The translations under genes were made by a program, and so were the position numbers. The notes beneath the pieces were generated by a model. The model did no database searches. It saw only the letters and a list, made by a program, of their open reading frames with translations, and was not told the origin of the DNA. Shown one piece after another: positions 50,797 to 61,689 of a stretch of DNA of 64,000 bases. Within the stretch, counting starts at the first letter, position 1. Each line of letters starts with the position of its first letter. This stretch comes from Lachnoclostridium sp. An169. Lineage in GTDB: Bacteria; Bacillota; Clostridia; Lachnospirales; Lachnospiraceae. The stretch spans positions 33,557-97,556 of the forward strand of contig NZ_NFKT01000017.1 in assembly GCF_002160525.1 (NCBI RefSeq), in the 5' to 3' direction.

Positions 50797-52131
50797 CTAT
50801 AAATCCGCACCGTTATTTGCTATAACTTCCGCATACCAGTAAGAAGAATCCTTTCTCGTACGCTTCTGTGTCCGGTAATCCACATAGACCAGCCCGAACC
50901 GCTTGTCATATCCTTCCGCCCACTCGAAATTATCGAGAATGGACCAGTACATGTATCCGATCACCGGCACCCCCTCGCCGACTGCCTTTTTCAGTCCTGC
51001 CAGATAGACTTTAAGGAACTCCACTCTCTGAGGATCATGCACCTTCCCGTCGCTCATGACAAAGTCAAGATTCGCCATGCCGTTTTCCGTGATCAGCACC
51101 GGAAGCCCGTAGCGCCCGTAAATAAACTTCACCGCCCAGTAAAGCGCATCCGGCGTGATGGGCCAGTCCATGGCCGTGCGCGGCATTCCCGGCCATGCAC
51201 GCTCATTCCTGCCCTCATACTCATCATAATCATTTGTATTGTAATTATTAAATCCGAAGAAATCCAGGGGCTGACAGATAATCTCCCGCTCTTCCCCGCT
51301 GATGACATCCTTCATCGCCCGGGGAATCTCTCCCTTCACCATGGGATCCGCCCACCAGTTCAGATTCCAGAAAGCGCCCTGTTCGCTGAACGTCGCCGCT
51401 CTTGCCGCCTCAACGCTCTCCTCCGACGTATTCTCCGGCGTAAACAGGGATGCGTTCAGCGCCATACCGATCTTCGGTGCTTTTTTCGCACATCTGCGGA
51501 TCGCCTGTACTGCCTTCCCGTGGGATAAAAGCACATTTTTACTCAGGAGTGCAATTTTCTGCGCCATTTCTTCGGGATGTTCCATATCCATACATTTTTC
51601 AAAGGGCGCATGATTCCCCATCACATAGCCGCAGCCGATAAAGCAAGCAGGCTCGTTAAATGTCATCCAGTAACTCACCTTGTCGGAGAGAGCCTCCACG
51701 ACCGTCTCTGTATATTTTTCAAAATAGTCACTGATCTTCGTGCAGTACCATCCGCCCTTTTCATGAAGCCACATGGGGAGATTCCAGTGGAACAGCGTAC
51801 ACATGGGCTCGATCCCCGCATCGGTCAGTTCCTTTACCAGATTCCGGTAAAACTCCAGGCCTTTTTCGTTTATCACGCCCTCAGAAGGCATGATCCTGGG
51901 CCAGCTCACGGAGAACCGATAGGCCTTCAGCCCCATCTCCTTCATCAGCGCCACGTCCTCTTTGTATCTGTGGTAGTGGTCGCACGCCACGTTTCCATTC
52001 TCCCTGTGCTTTACATGTCCTTCGGAAAGCGCATCCCAGATCCCCGGGCCTTTTCCGTCCTCATTGTACGCTCCCTCCACCTGATATGCGGCACTTGCCG
52101 CTCCCCAGTAAAAATTATCCGGAAATGTCAT
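50797..52131 (-). CDS. GH1 family beta-glucosidase
   Basis: A 444-residue TIM-barrel glycosidase. The N-terminal family signature FPDNFYWGAASAAYQVEG is present. The acid/base is Glu160 in MTFNEPACF, and the nucleophile is Glu349 in LITENGMAN. Aglycone and glycone pocket residues such as the C-terminal SILDNFEWAEGYDKRFG are intact. There is no phosphate-binding KYGFIYVD-type evidence strong enough to call 6-phospho-beta-glucosidase, though that remains possible. It follows the GH2 gene (gap 81 bases) and likely shares its role in beta-glycoside use. Confidence 0.92.
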   Translation of the reverse strand: MTFPDNFYWGAASAAYQVEGAYNEDGKGPGIWDALSEGHVKHRENGNVACDHYHRYKEDVALMKEMGLKAYRFSVSWPRIMPSEGVINEKGLEFYRNLVKELTDAGIEPMCTLFHWNLPMWLHEKGGWYCTKISDYFEKYTETVVEALSDKVSYWMTFNEPACFIGCGYVMGNHAPFEKCMDMEHPEEMAQKIALLSKNVLLSHGKAVQAIRRCAKKAPKIGMALNASLFTPENTSEESVEAARAATFSEQGAFWNLNWWADPMVKGEIPRAMKDVISGEEREIICQPLDFFGFNNYNTNDYDEYEGRNERAWPGMPRTAMDWPITPDALYWAVKFIYGRYGLPVLITENGMANLDFVMSDGKVHDPQRVEFLKVYLAGLKKAVGEGVPVIGYMYWSILDNFEWAEGYDKRFGLVYVDYRTQKRTRKDSSYWYAEVIANNGADL

Positions 52132-52212
52132 ACTGTGAATCCTCTCTTTCTGTAAAATAATCTACTGTAATAAGGATAGCACAACTGTTCCGTTCTGTAA
52201 CGTTAAATTTTC

Positions 52213-55332
<3,120 letters not shown>

Positions 55333-55371
55333 TTAAAAAAATACTGTCAAAACAGCACAAGAAAAGTATAA

Positions 55372-55405
55372 CGCAGCCGGGTACACACTTCTATACCCGG
55401 CTGCG
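55372..55405 (-). terminator. Terminator after cysK
   Basis: Twelve-base perfect arms CGCAGCCGGGTA and TACCCGGCTGCG with a ten-base loop, followed on the minus strand by TTATACTTTTCTT. A tiny frame with good ribosome site (MHSFRSRV, stop in the loop) overlaps the left arm; see findings. Confidence 0.85.
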
Positions 55406-55463
55406 AAACGAGTGCATTTCGTCCCTCCGAAAGTCAAAAACCGGTGCTTTTTGTTCCTTTCGC

Positions 55464-56399
55464 TCAGGCTTCTGTAAACAGTGGCGTAGAATAATAGCGG
55501 TCCCCGGAATCCGGCAGCAGCGCTACAATAACCTTTCCACGGTTCTCCTGACGCTTCGCCAGCTCTATCGCCGCATGAAGTGCAGCCCCCGAGGAGATTC
55601 CCGCCAGAACTCCCTCCCTGGCCGCCAGATATTTTGCAGCGGCAAAGGCGTCTGCATTTTCTACGCAGAAGATCTCATCGTAAATCTCTGTATTAAGAAC
55701 CTCAGGTACAAATCCCGCACCGATTCCCTGAATCTTATGGCTCCCGGGTCTACCTTCAGAGAGTACCGGGGAATCTGCCGGTTCCACCACAACCGCCCGC
55801 ACAGCCGGATTCTGCTTCTTCAGATACTCACTCACACCGGTAATTGTCCCGCCTGTCCCGGCTCCCGCCACGAAAATGTCCACATTTCCGTCGGTGTCTT
55901 GCCAGATTTCCGGACCTGTCGTTTTTCTGTGTATCTCCGGATTGGCAGGGTTGGTAAACTGTCCGGGCATAAAGCTGTCCGGAATCTCACGCGCCAGCTC
56001 CTCCGCCTTCTCAATCGCTCCCTTCATTCCTTTCGCTCCCTCCGTCAGAACCAGTTCCGCTCCATATGCCTTCAAAATATTCCTTCTCTCTACGCTCATT
56101 GTCTCCGGCATGGTCAGGATAATCCGGTATCCTTTCACCGCTGCGATTGCCGCCAGCCCGATCCCCGTATTTCCGGATGTGGGTTCAATGATAACAGAAC
56201 CTTTCTTCAGCTTCCCTCTCTCCTCAGCATCCTCAATCATAGCTTTTGCTATCCTGTCCTTCACGCTCCCCGCAGGGTTAAGATATTCAAGTTTCACCAG
56301 AATCTTCGCCGGAAGTCCCAGATCCCGTTCGATACCGGACACTTCCATCAGGGGTGTTCTCCCGATCAGTTCTGCTGCGCTTTTATAAATGTTTGCCAT
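55464..56399 (-). CDS. cysK: Cysteine synthase A
   Basis: A 311-residue PLP enzyme joining O-acetylserine and sulfide to make cysteine. Lys47 in PAGSVKDRIA forms the Schiff base; EPTSGNTGIG (72-81) binds the substrate carboxylate; GAGTGGTITG binds PLP phosphate, and SSGAAL carries the Ser that contacts the PLP nitrogen. The ATG at 56399 has GGAG upstream and gives usual length. Its promoter (56429-56457) overlaps a perfect palindrome beside a divergent Rrf2-family regulator, so sulfur or Fe-S status probably controls it. Confidence 0.95.
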   Translation of the reverse strand: MANIYKSAAELIGRTPLMEVSGIERDLGLPAKILVKLEYLNPAGSVKDRIAKAMIEDAEERGKLKKGSVIIEPTSGNTGIGLAAIAAVKGYRIILTMPETMSVERRNILKAYGAELVLTEGAKGMKGAIEKAEELAREIPDSFMPGQFTNPANPEIHRKTTGPEIWQDTDGNVDIFVAGAGTGGTITGVSEYLKKQNPAVRAVVVEPADSPVLSEGRPGSHKIQGIGAGFVPEVLNTEIYDEIFCVENADAFAAAKYLAAREGVLAGISSGAALHAAIELAKRQENRGKVIVALLPDSGDRYYSTPLFTEA

Positions 56400-56428
56400 A
56401 ATAATCTCCTTCTTTCTCTTTTTACGGA

Positions 56429-56466
56429 ATAGTACCACCATAAACCTACTAAGTCAATAGGTTTAT
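56429..56466 (-). promoter_or_regulatory. cysK promoter overlapped by an Rrf2-type operator
   Basis: On the minus strand TTGACT (56452-56457), a 17-base spacer and TACTAT (56429-56434). The palindrome ATAAACCTA-N9-TAGGTTTAT (56440-56466) covers the -35 and half of the spacer. Its form is like CymR/IscR-family sites, and the Rrf2 gene begins 87 bases away on the other strand. Confidence 0.8.
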
Positions 56467-56552
56467 ATGTTTTTATTGAAATATCCTCTTCAGGCGTTTA
56501 TAATAAACAACATATATTTCAGATAAAATACGGTAAAAAGGAGTGATTATCC

Positions 56553-56960
56553 ATGATTTCAACCAGAGCACGCTATGCACTCCGGGTCATGGCCGACCTG
56601 GCGCAGCATCGCCAGGAGGGCTATATTCCTCTGAAGGACATCGCCATGCGGCAGGAAATATCAGAAAAATATCTGGAGAGTATCCTGAAAATACTCGTAA
56701 AAGAAAGGATCGTCAAAGGACTGCGGGGAAAAGGAGGCGGCTATATGCTCACCCGCGCTCCCGGGGAATATCCCCTGGGAGAGATCATCGAGATGACGGA
56801 GGGAACGCTCGCCCCCGTGGCTTGCCTGATGCCGGAAGCAGAATCTTGTCCGCGAAAAGACAAGTGCGTCACGCTTCCCATGTGGAAGAAATTTGACGCA
56901 CTTGTCCATGATTTCTTTTATCATATTACGCTGGAAGATCTGGTAGAGGGACGGATCTGA
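56553..56960 (+). CDS. Rrf2-family regulator with IscR-like cysteines
   Basis: A 135-residue regulator. The winged helix covers residues 1-80 (STRARYALRVMADLA, ISEKYLESILKILV, GKGGGYMLTRAP). Three cysteines, Cys91, Cys99 and Cys105, in ACLMPEAESCPRKDKC, are placed much as the [2Fe-2S] ligands Cys92/98/104 of IscR. CymR, the cysteine repressor of Bacillus, lacks them. So this protein may sense Fe-S cluster or thiol state and control cysK. AAGGAG precedes the ATG. It is divergent from cysK with an operator over the cysK promoter. Confidence 0.9.
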   Translation: MISTRARYALRVMADLAQHRQEGYIPLKDIAMRQEISEKYLESILKILVKERIVKGLRGKGGGYMLTRAPGEYPLGEIIEMTEGTLAPVACLMPEAESCPRKDKCVTLPMWKKFDALVHDFFYHITLEDLVEGRI

Positions 56961-57000
56961 ATTCGAAATTTCAAATATGAATTTTGTTATTTTTCCACGC

Positions 57001-57141
57001 TTACTGCTTCGCGGACAGCGGGCTGTCGGACAGTGCCCAGCCTTCCACAACGCGAACGCCCACCGGCTCCGGATTCTCCTTAAAATGATATTTTCCTATA
57101 ATATTTTCCTGCAGTACTGTATACCTTTCCGGTATTACGCC
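57001..57141 (-). pseudogene. Orphan coding-like tail after the DUF1349 gene
   Basis: A 46-codon frame, without start codon, that opens inside the last codons of the DUF1349 gene in another frame and ends VVEGWALSDSPLSAKQ. Its composition looks protein-like but I do not recognise it. It may be a remnant or chance. The rest of 56961-57134 shows no gene. Confidence 0.2.
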
Positions 57142-57743
57142 TCATCCGGCTGCTGACCGTCATGTGCTTTCCACTGGCACTCCGACATCTCCATATCTGT
57201 AAACACCGCCGTAAATGACGAATCTTCCGGCGAGCAGGCATAGATACCGAACCGTATCTTTCCCGCGCCCTGGAACATATGGCAGATTCTCATCTGTTTA
57301 AATCTCTTTCCGTCAGACGAACACTCGACACAGTAATCATCTTCTCTCCGGCTGAACCGGTACCACATGGTTTTCACCGAAGCATCGATCTCCGTAGTTG
57401 CCCAGTCCGAATATCCGTGATTCGTCACCACACTGCCCAGATGCTGAAATTCGCTGTTCTCATACTCAACCGAAGCCTTCAGCCAGTTTTCGCTGTCCAG
57501 ATACATGACGATTCCGCACTGGTCAAATCTGTGATGGCTTCCTGTAAAATCTGTTTTCACGGTAAAACTGAAATATTTTTCTTCCGTTTCCATCTGAAAT
57601 ACAGGAGCATTATCATTCCGGAAATGATAGTATGTTCTCTGCCACAAATCCGTGTGCGGCTTCGTCGTAATTTCAACTTTCCCGCCACTTATTTCACATT
57701 TCTCCGGTTCCCGCAACCACTCAAAATTTCTGATCAGTTCCAT
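57135..57743 (-). CDS. DUF1349 concanavalin-like protein
   Basis: A 202-residue beta-sandwich protein of the DUF1349 family. Typical pieces are TDLWQRTYYHFRNDNAPVF near 30, the carbohydrate-binding-like DQCGIVMYLDSENWLKASVEYE near 75-95 and RFSRREDDYCVECSSDG near 135. No signal peptide, so it is intracellular. The family is found in many bacteria and often binds or trims sugars, but its function is not established. It follows the MATE pump gene by 36 bases and is probably cotranscribed. Confidence 0.8.
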   Translation of the reverse strand: MELIRNFEWLREPEKCEISGGKVEITTKPHTDLWQRTYYHFRNDNAPVFQMETEEKYFSFTVKTDFTGSHHRFDQCGIVMYLDSENWLKASVEYENSEFQHLGSVVTNHGYSDWATTEIDASVKTMWYRFSRREDDYCVECSSDGKRFKQMRICHMFQGAGKIRFGIYACSPEDSSFTAVFTDMEMSECQWKAHDGQQPDEA

Positions 57744-57779
57744 TTTTTATCTCCCTTCTTTTCTGCTCTCTTTCAAAAC

Positions 57780-59141
57780 TCAGATTACCTGATGGTTCAG
57801 CCATTTCCGGCTTCTGAAACGAACTGTAAAGATCATACACCTCACGGTCCAGTCCGTAAACATACCGATCCATACCGCCATCGGTCCCATACCGAATACT
57901 CTCGCCAGAATGATCGTCAGTGTCACACGGCAGAACCACATGGAAATCACGGATACGGTCATGGTAAACCTCACATCTCCTGCCGCCCGGAATCCATATG
58001 CCGGTATGAAGGACATCACCCATACAACCGGCTTTACGACAGTAATCCAGGTCACCATATAAACACAGAGGTCTGCGCTCTCCGGCTCCATGCCGCCGAA
58101 ATATGTAACCGGCCGGACAAGCGCGTACATGACAAGACAGGATGCAATCAGAACGATTTCCGACACAACACAAAGTTTCTTTATGTAATAGACTGCCTCC
58201 TCCTTTCGTCCTGCCCCCAGCGTCTCTCCCACCACAGTCATCAGCCCCACGCCGATTCCTATGGCAAGAATGCCGTTCAGATTCTCGAACGTGCTCGCCA
58301 TTCCCTGAGCGGCAATGGCAGCCGTCCCCATCATCGATACGGTGGACTGGATCGCCAGCTTTCCGAACTGGAACATTCCGTTTTCCACACCGGAGGGGAT
58401 ACCGATATTCAGAATTCTCCTGATCTCCTTCCAGTCCGGACGGATAGACAGATAATTCTGCAGGGTGATCGCCAGATCGTTCTTTCTGAGCCGGATCATT
58501 ACCACAACCATAGAGAACATCCGCGCCAGAAGCGTTGCAAACGCAGAACCCGCCACACCGAAGTGCAGCCCCCACACAAAGAGGAGATTCAGCAGAAGAT
58601 TCAGAATGTTCGCCGCCACGGAAATCATCATGGGGAACCGGCTGTTTTCCTGTGCCCTCAGAATGGATGAGCCATCGTCATACAGCGCAATAAACGGATA
58701 CGAGATCGCGGAGATAAAGAAATACTGCCGCGCATTTTCCATCACCGCCGCCTCCACATCTCCGAAAATAAGCCCAAGTATCTGGCCGTTAAAAATCAGG
58801 CAGAGCACCGCTATGATAACCGACATAAAAGAGGTGATAAACACCAGCTGTCCAGCCGCCTCATTGGCCAGTTTCCGGTTCCCGCACCCCAGATAGTGGG
58901 AACACACAACAGTACCTCCGGAAGCCAGGGCAAAAAAAGCCTGCACAATCAGCATATTGATGGAATCCACCAGCGACACCGCAGAAATCGCCGCGGAGCC
59001 GAGATTACTGACCACAAAAGTGTCCACGCTTCCCATAAACGAATTGAGAAGCTGGTCCAGTGCCAGAGGAATCAGCAGCGCGGCCAGCTTCCGGTTGTCA
59101 AAAAGACGGTTTTGATTTTTTTCTTTTATTTCTCCATTCAT
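57780..59141 (-). CDS. MATE-family multidrug/sodium antiporter
   Basis: A 453-residue membrane protein with about 12 helices in two six-helix halves. The first half opens IPLALDQLLNSFMGSVDTFVVSNLG, the family signature, and the second half repeats it as IPSGVENGMFQFGKLAIQSTVSMMG near residue 255. MATE proteins export drugs or metabolites in exchange for sodium or protons; this belongs to the NorM/DinF-like group. A TetR-type repressor gene just upstream has been reduced to its C-terminal end, so the pump may now be unregulated. Confidence 0.9.
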   Translation of the reverse strand: MNGEIKEKNQNRLFDNRKLAALLIPLALDQLLNSFMGSVDTFVVSNLGSAAISAVSLVDSINMLIVQAFFALASGGTVVCSHYLGCGNRKLANEAAGQLVFITSFMSVIIAVLCLIFNGQILGLIFGDVEAAVMENARQYFFISAISYPFIALYDDGSSILRAQENSRFPMMISVAANILNLLLNLLFVWGLHFGVAGSAFATLLARMFSMVVVMIRLRKNDLAITLQNYLSIRPDWKEIRRILNIGIPSGVENGMFQFGKLAIQSTVSMMGTAAIAAQGMASTFENLNGILAIGIGVGLMTVVGETLGAGRKEEAVYYIKKLCVVSEIVLIASCLVMYALVRPVTYFGGMEPESADLCVYMVTWITVVKPVVWVMSFIPAYGFRAAGDVRFTMTVSVISMWFCRVTLTIILARVFGMGPMAVWIGMFTDWTVRCMIFTVRFRSRKWLNHQVI

Positions 59142-59182
59142 AACAGAGTGCCTTCTTACTTTATTTTCTCAATGTAACAATA

Positions 59183-59404
59183 TCATTCTCTCAATCCACG
59201 CAGAGCCGCCATGGAAAATGTATAAACTCTGCTGCTCAGCTCCCGGATATCCTCATCCCCCCGGATGTCGGACACTCCCAGAAGCTCGCCGGTCAGATTC
59301 CGGGACAGATAGAAATACACGGTCTGTCCCACAATACATGCCGTATAAGCTCTCAGAGCGACCGGATCATGAATATCTGAGATTTCTTCCACGGCTGTTG
59401 TCAA
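59183..59404 (-). pseudogene. C-terminal remnant of a TetR-family regulator
   Basis: A 73-codon frame whose peptide (ALRAYTACIVGQTVYFYLSR, then ELSSRVYTFSMAALRGL) resembles helices 8-9 of TetR ligand-binding domains. The DNA-binding N-terminal domain is absent; upstream 50 bases have no helix-turn-helix in any frame, and a stop lies right before it. TTG at 59404 has no ribosome site. It lies just upstream of the MATE gene, in the position of its usual repressor. Confidence 0.6.
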
Positions 59405-59461
59405 TGCTTTTACATGAGATCACCAGCCTTGTCTGGAATGAATAAAGTATACCACAAAGCA

Positions 59462-59486
59462 GGGACCATGTTCAACACATGGTCCC
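59462..59486 (-). terminator. Hairpin after cstA
   Basis: GGGACCATG and CATGGTCCC form a nine-base stem with a seven-base loop, 21 bases past the cstA stop. The T-rich tail is weak (TGCTTTGTGG). Confidence 0.55.
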
Positions 59487-59506
59487 CTGTGTATAATAGA
59501 GAATCC

Positions 59507-61201
59507 TCAGTTGTTCTTTACCGCTTTCTTTTTGATAAGCTCTTTTCCTGAGGTAAAGACAATGGTCACACCCAGGATCATCAGCAGGATGGCTACAATC
59601 AGCTGAAGACCTTCCACCATGAATACACCGGTCCCTGCCGTAAAAGCTTTCACCAGGGCGATGGTACGCTGTACCAGAGCCGTAAATGTCACGCAAAGCA
59701 TTATCACAAAAGGCGGAACCAGCGTTTTCATTTCCCTGCCGGTCACTTTCAGGAATACACACAGAGTAATCAGCACCAAAGCGCTCAGCAATTGGTTGGC
59801 GCTTCCGAACAGCGGCCAGATATTGGAATATCCAACCTGTGTCAGGATGTAGCCGAAGGCCAGGGTAATCAGGGTTGCAAAGTATTTGTTACAAAGAAGT
59901 TTTCTCCACCCCTCCGCGTGCTCCATATCATCCACACTGAACAGCTCCTGGAAAGACATTCGTCCGATCCGTGCCACGGAATCCAGCGTCGTAAAGGCCA
60001 GGGCAGACACGCACATGGTCATAAAGCTCTGGGCCACATAAACCGGAATTCCGAACATCTCCAGAAATCCTGCAACGCCCGAGGAAAAGATCTGGAACGG
60101 TGTTCCGACAGCAGCGGTTCCGTCTGGGCTTGCTGCGGCGCCTGCCACACACAGCGCAATGACTGCCAGCAGACTTTCCAGAACCATGGCGCCATATCCT
60201 ACCTTCAGCATGTCCTTTTCATTGGAAATGGTTTTGGAGGAAGTACCCGAAGATACCAGACTGTGGAATCCTGAAACAGCTCCGCAGGCAACTGTCACAA
60301 ACAAAATCGGGAACAGCGTTCCAAGATTTTCATTGTCGAATCCAGTATATGCAGGCAGATTCATGGTGGGATGCGCAAAGATCAGTCCCAGTACTGCTCC
60401 CGCGATCATCCCGATAAACATAAAGGTTGACATATAATCTCTTGGCTGCATCAGGAACCACATAGGCAGAACCGCCGCCAGGAAAATATAGATGAAAGCG
60501 ATATAGATCCAGGCCTCTTTGCCCAGAGTCACCGGCAGATTCATTCCGAAAACGAAAGCTAGCACCGTGCAGACCAGACCGATTACCACTTCTTTCCAGC
60601 CCGTAAATTTCATCTTCCTCTGAATCAGACCAAACACTGCCGCAAACAGAATGAAGAAAAGAGAAATACTGCCTGCCGCCCCATTCACTCTTGCATTTTC
60701 CGACAGACTTCTCACGCCGTCGGTCACCACGTATGCATTAAAGGTATCTGCCACCATATCTGCAAAAGCCGCCAGAACGATCAGCGTAAACAGCCAGCAG
60801 AATCCCAGAAACAATTTTCGCCCGGCCTTTCCGATATATTTTTCGATCAGCAGACCCATGGACTTTCCATCATTTTTCACGCTTGCGTACAGGGCTCCAA
60901 AATCAGTAACCGCCCCGAAAAAGATACCTCCCAGAAGAATCCACAGAAACACCGGCACCCATCCGAATGCCGCCGCCTGGATTGCTCCGGTGACAGGGCC
61001 CGCGCCGGCGATGGAGGAAAACTGATGGGCAAATACCGTCCATCCGTCTGTGGGGACGTAATCCTGTCCGTCATTATACTTCACCGCTGGAGTTTTCGCC
61101 CTGGGATCGATTCCCCATTTCTTTGCCAGCCAGCGTCCGTACAATACATATGCGGCGAACAGACAGACGGCGGCAATCAGAACAATTATTAACGTGTTCA
61201 T
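59507..61201 (-). CDS. cstA: CstA-family carbon starvation transporter
   Basis: A 564-residue membrane protein with about 16 helices. CstA hallmarks are VFAHQFSSIAGAGPVTGAI near residues 55-75, FGALYASVKNDGKSMG near 100-115 and the central GFHSLVSSGTSSKTI near 290-305. Members transport pyruvate or peptides. The ATG at 61201 follows AAGGAG with ten bases; a GTG at 61210 is too close to that site. A T-box riboswitch with its own consensus promoter lies upstream, so this copy is under control of an uncharged tRNA, which points to amino acid or peptide import. No btsSR-type regulators lie nearby. Confidence 0.93.
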   Translation of the reverse strand: MNTLIIVLIAAVCLFAAYVLYGRWLAKKWGIDPRAKTPAVKYNDGQDYVPTDGWTVFAHQFSSIAGAGPVTGAIQAAAFGWVPVFLWILLGGIFFGAVTDFGALYASVKNDGKSMGLLIEKYIGKAGRKLFLGFCWLFTLIVLAAFADMVADTFNAYVVTDGVRSLSENARVNGAAGSISLFFILFAAVFGLIQRKMKFTGWKEVVIGLVCTVLAFVFGMNLPVTLGKEAWIYIAFIYIFLAAVLPMWFLMQPRDYMSTFMFIGMIAGAVLGLIFAHPTMNLPAYTGFDNENLGTLFPILFVTVACGAVSGFHSLVSSGTSSKTISNEKDMLKVGYGAMVLESLLAVIALCVAGAAASPDGTAAVGTPFQIFSSGVAGFLEMFGIPVYVAQSFMTMCVSALAFTTLDSVARIGRMSFQELFSVDDMEHAEGWRKLLCNKYFATLITLAFGYILTQVGYSNIWPLFGSANQLLSALVLITLCVFLKVTGREMKTLVPPFVIMLCVTFTALVQRTIALVKAFTAGTGVFMVEGLQLIVAILLMILGVTIVFTSGKELIKKKAVKNN

Positions 61202-61322
61202 GTTTTTCACTCTCCTTCGTTTTTTACGGCATAATAGTCCGAGGCTGACCGTCCTGCCTCATTGGCCGCGTTATCTTGTAAAAAGCAGCAAAGTCTTTAT
61301 TTCTCAAGGAAAAATCTCCTGT

Positions 61323-61650
61323 GAAATAAAAAAAGCCTTCTTACAGATTACTCTGTAAGAAGACGAAGGATTTCTCTCCGCGATACCACTTCCATTACCG
61401 GCATACACATACGGTCTCTTAGTCCTGTCTGATTTCATCCGGTGCACTGCACGTCAGACTGCTGTCCCAACAGGCTTCCCTTTAACGGTGGAACTCCGTT
61501 CAGAATTACCGATCATCGATTTTCATCCTGACTGCTTGCAGGTGATGATTCTCCTGGTGTGCTGCTTTCTCGCATCAACCGAAAGCTCTCTGAAAACACA
61601 TTTCCCGGAAATCTTGTCCTGTTCCTTGCATTTACTTTTTACAATACCCA
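61323..61650 (-). ncRNA. T-box riboswitch leader of cstA
   Basis: On the minus strand the leader has the Stem I motif AGAGAG-C-TTTC-GGTTGATGCGA-GAAAGC near 61565-61592, a probable specifier loop GAGAATCATCACC at 61541-61553 with ATC (Ile) as best reading, a later stem AACGG...CCGTT (61484-61500), the antiterminator T-box word GTGGTATCGCGGAG (near 61377-61390) and an intrinsic terminator CTTCTTACAG-N6-CTGTAAGAAG at 61337-61362 with a T-run. TGGT pairs with the NCCA end of a tRNA with A73, which tRNA-Ile has. Uncharged tRNA would prevent termination and raise cstA. Confidence 0.85.
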
Positions 61651-61651
61651 T

Positions 61652-61679
61652 ATTATATTCCGATTTTTCTATTTGTCAA
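61652..61679 (-). promoter_or_regulatory. Promoter of the T-box leader
   Basis: On the minus strand TTGACA (61674-61679), a 16-base spacer and TATAAT (61652-61657). It lies immediately after the ABC permease stop. Confidence 0.88.
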
Positions 61680-61689
61680 GAGGAAGCTT

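Noticed and set aside
57279..58670. 463-codon plus-strand open frame
   Set aside because: It spans antisense across the DUF1349 gene and the MATE gene, both well supported, so it cannot be a single real gene.
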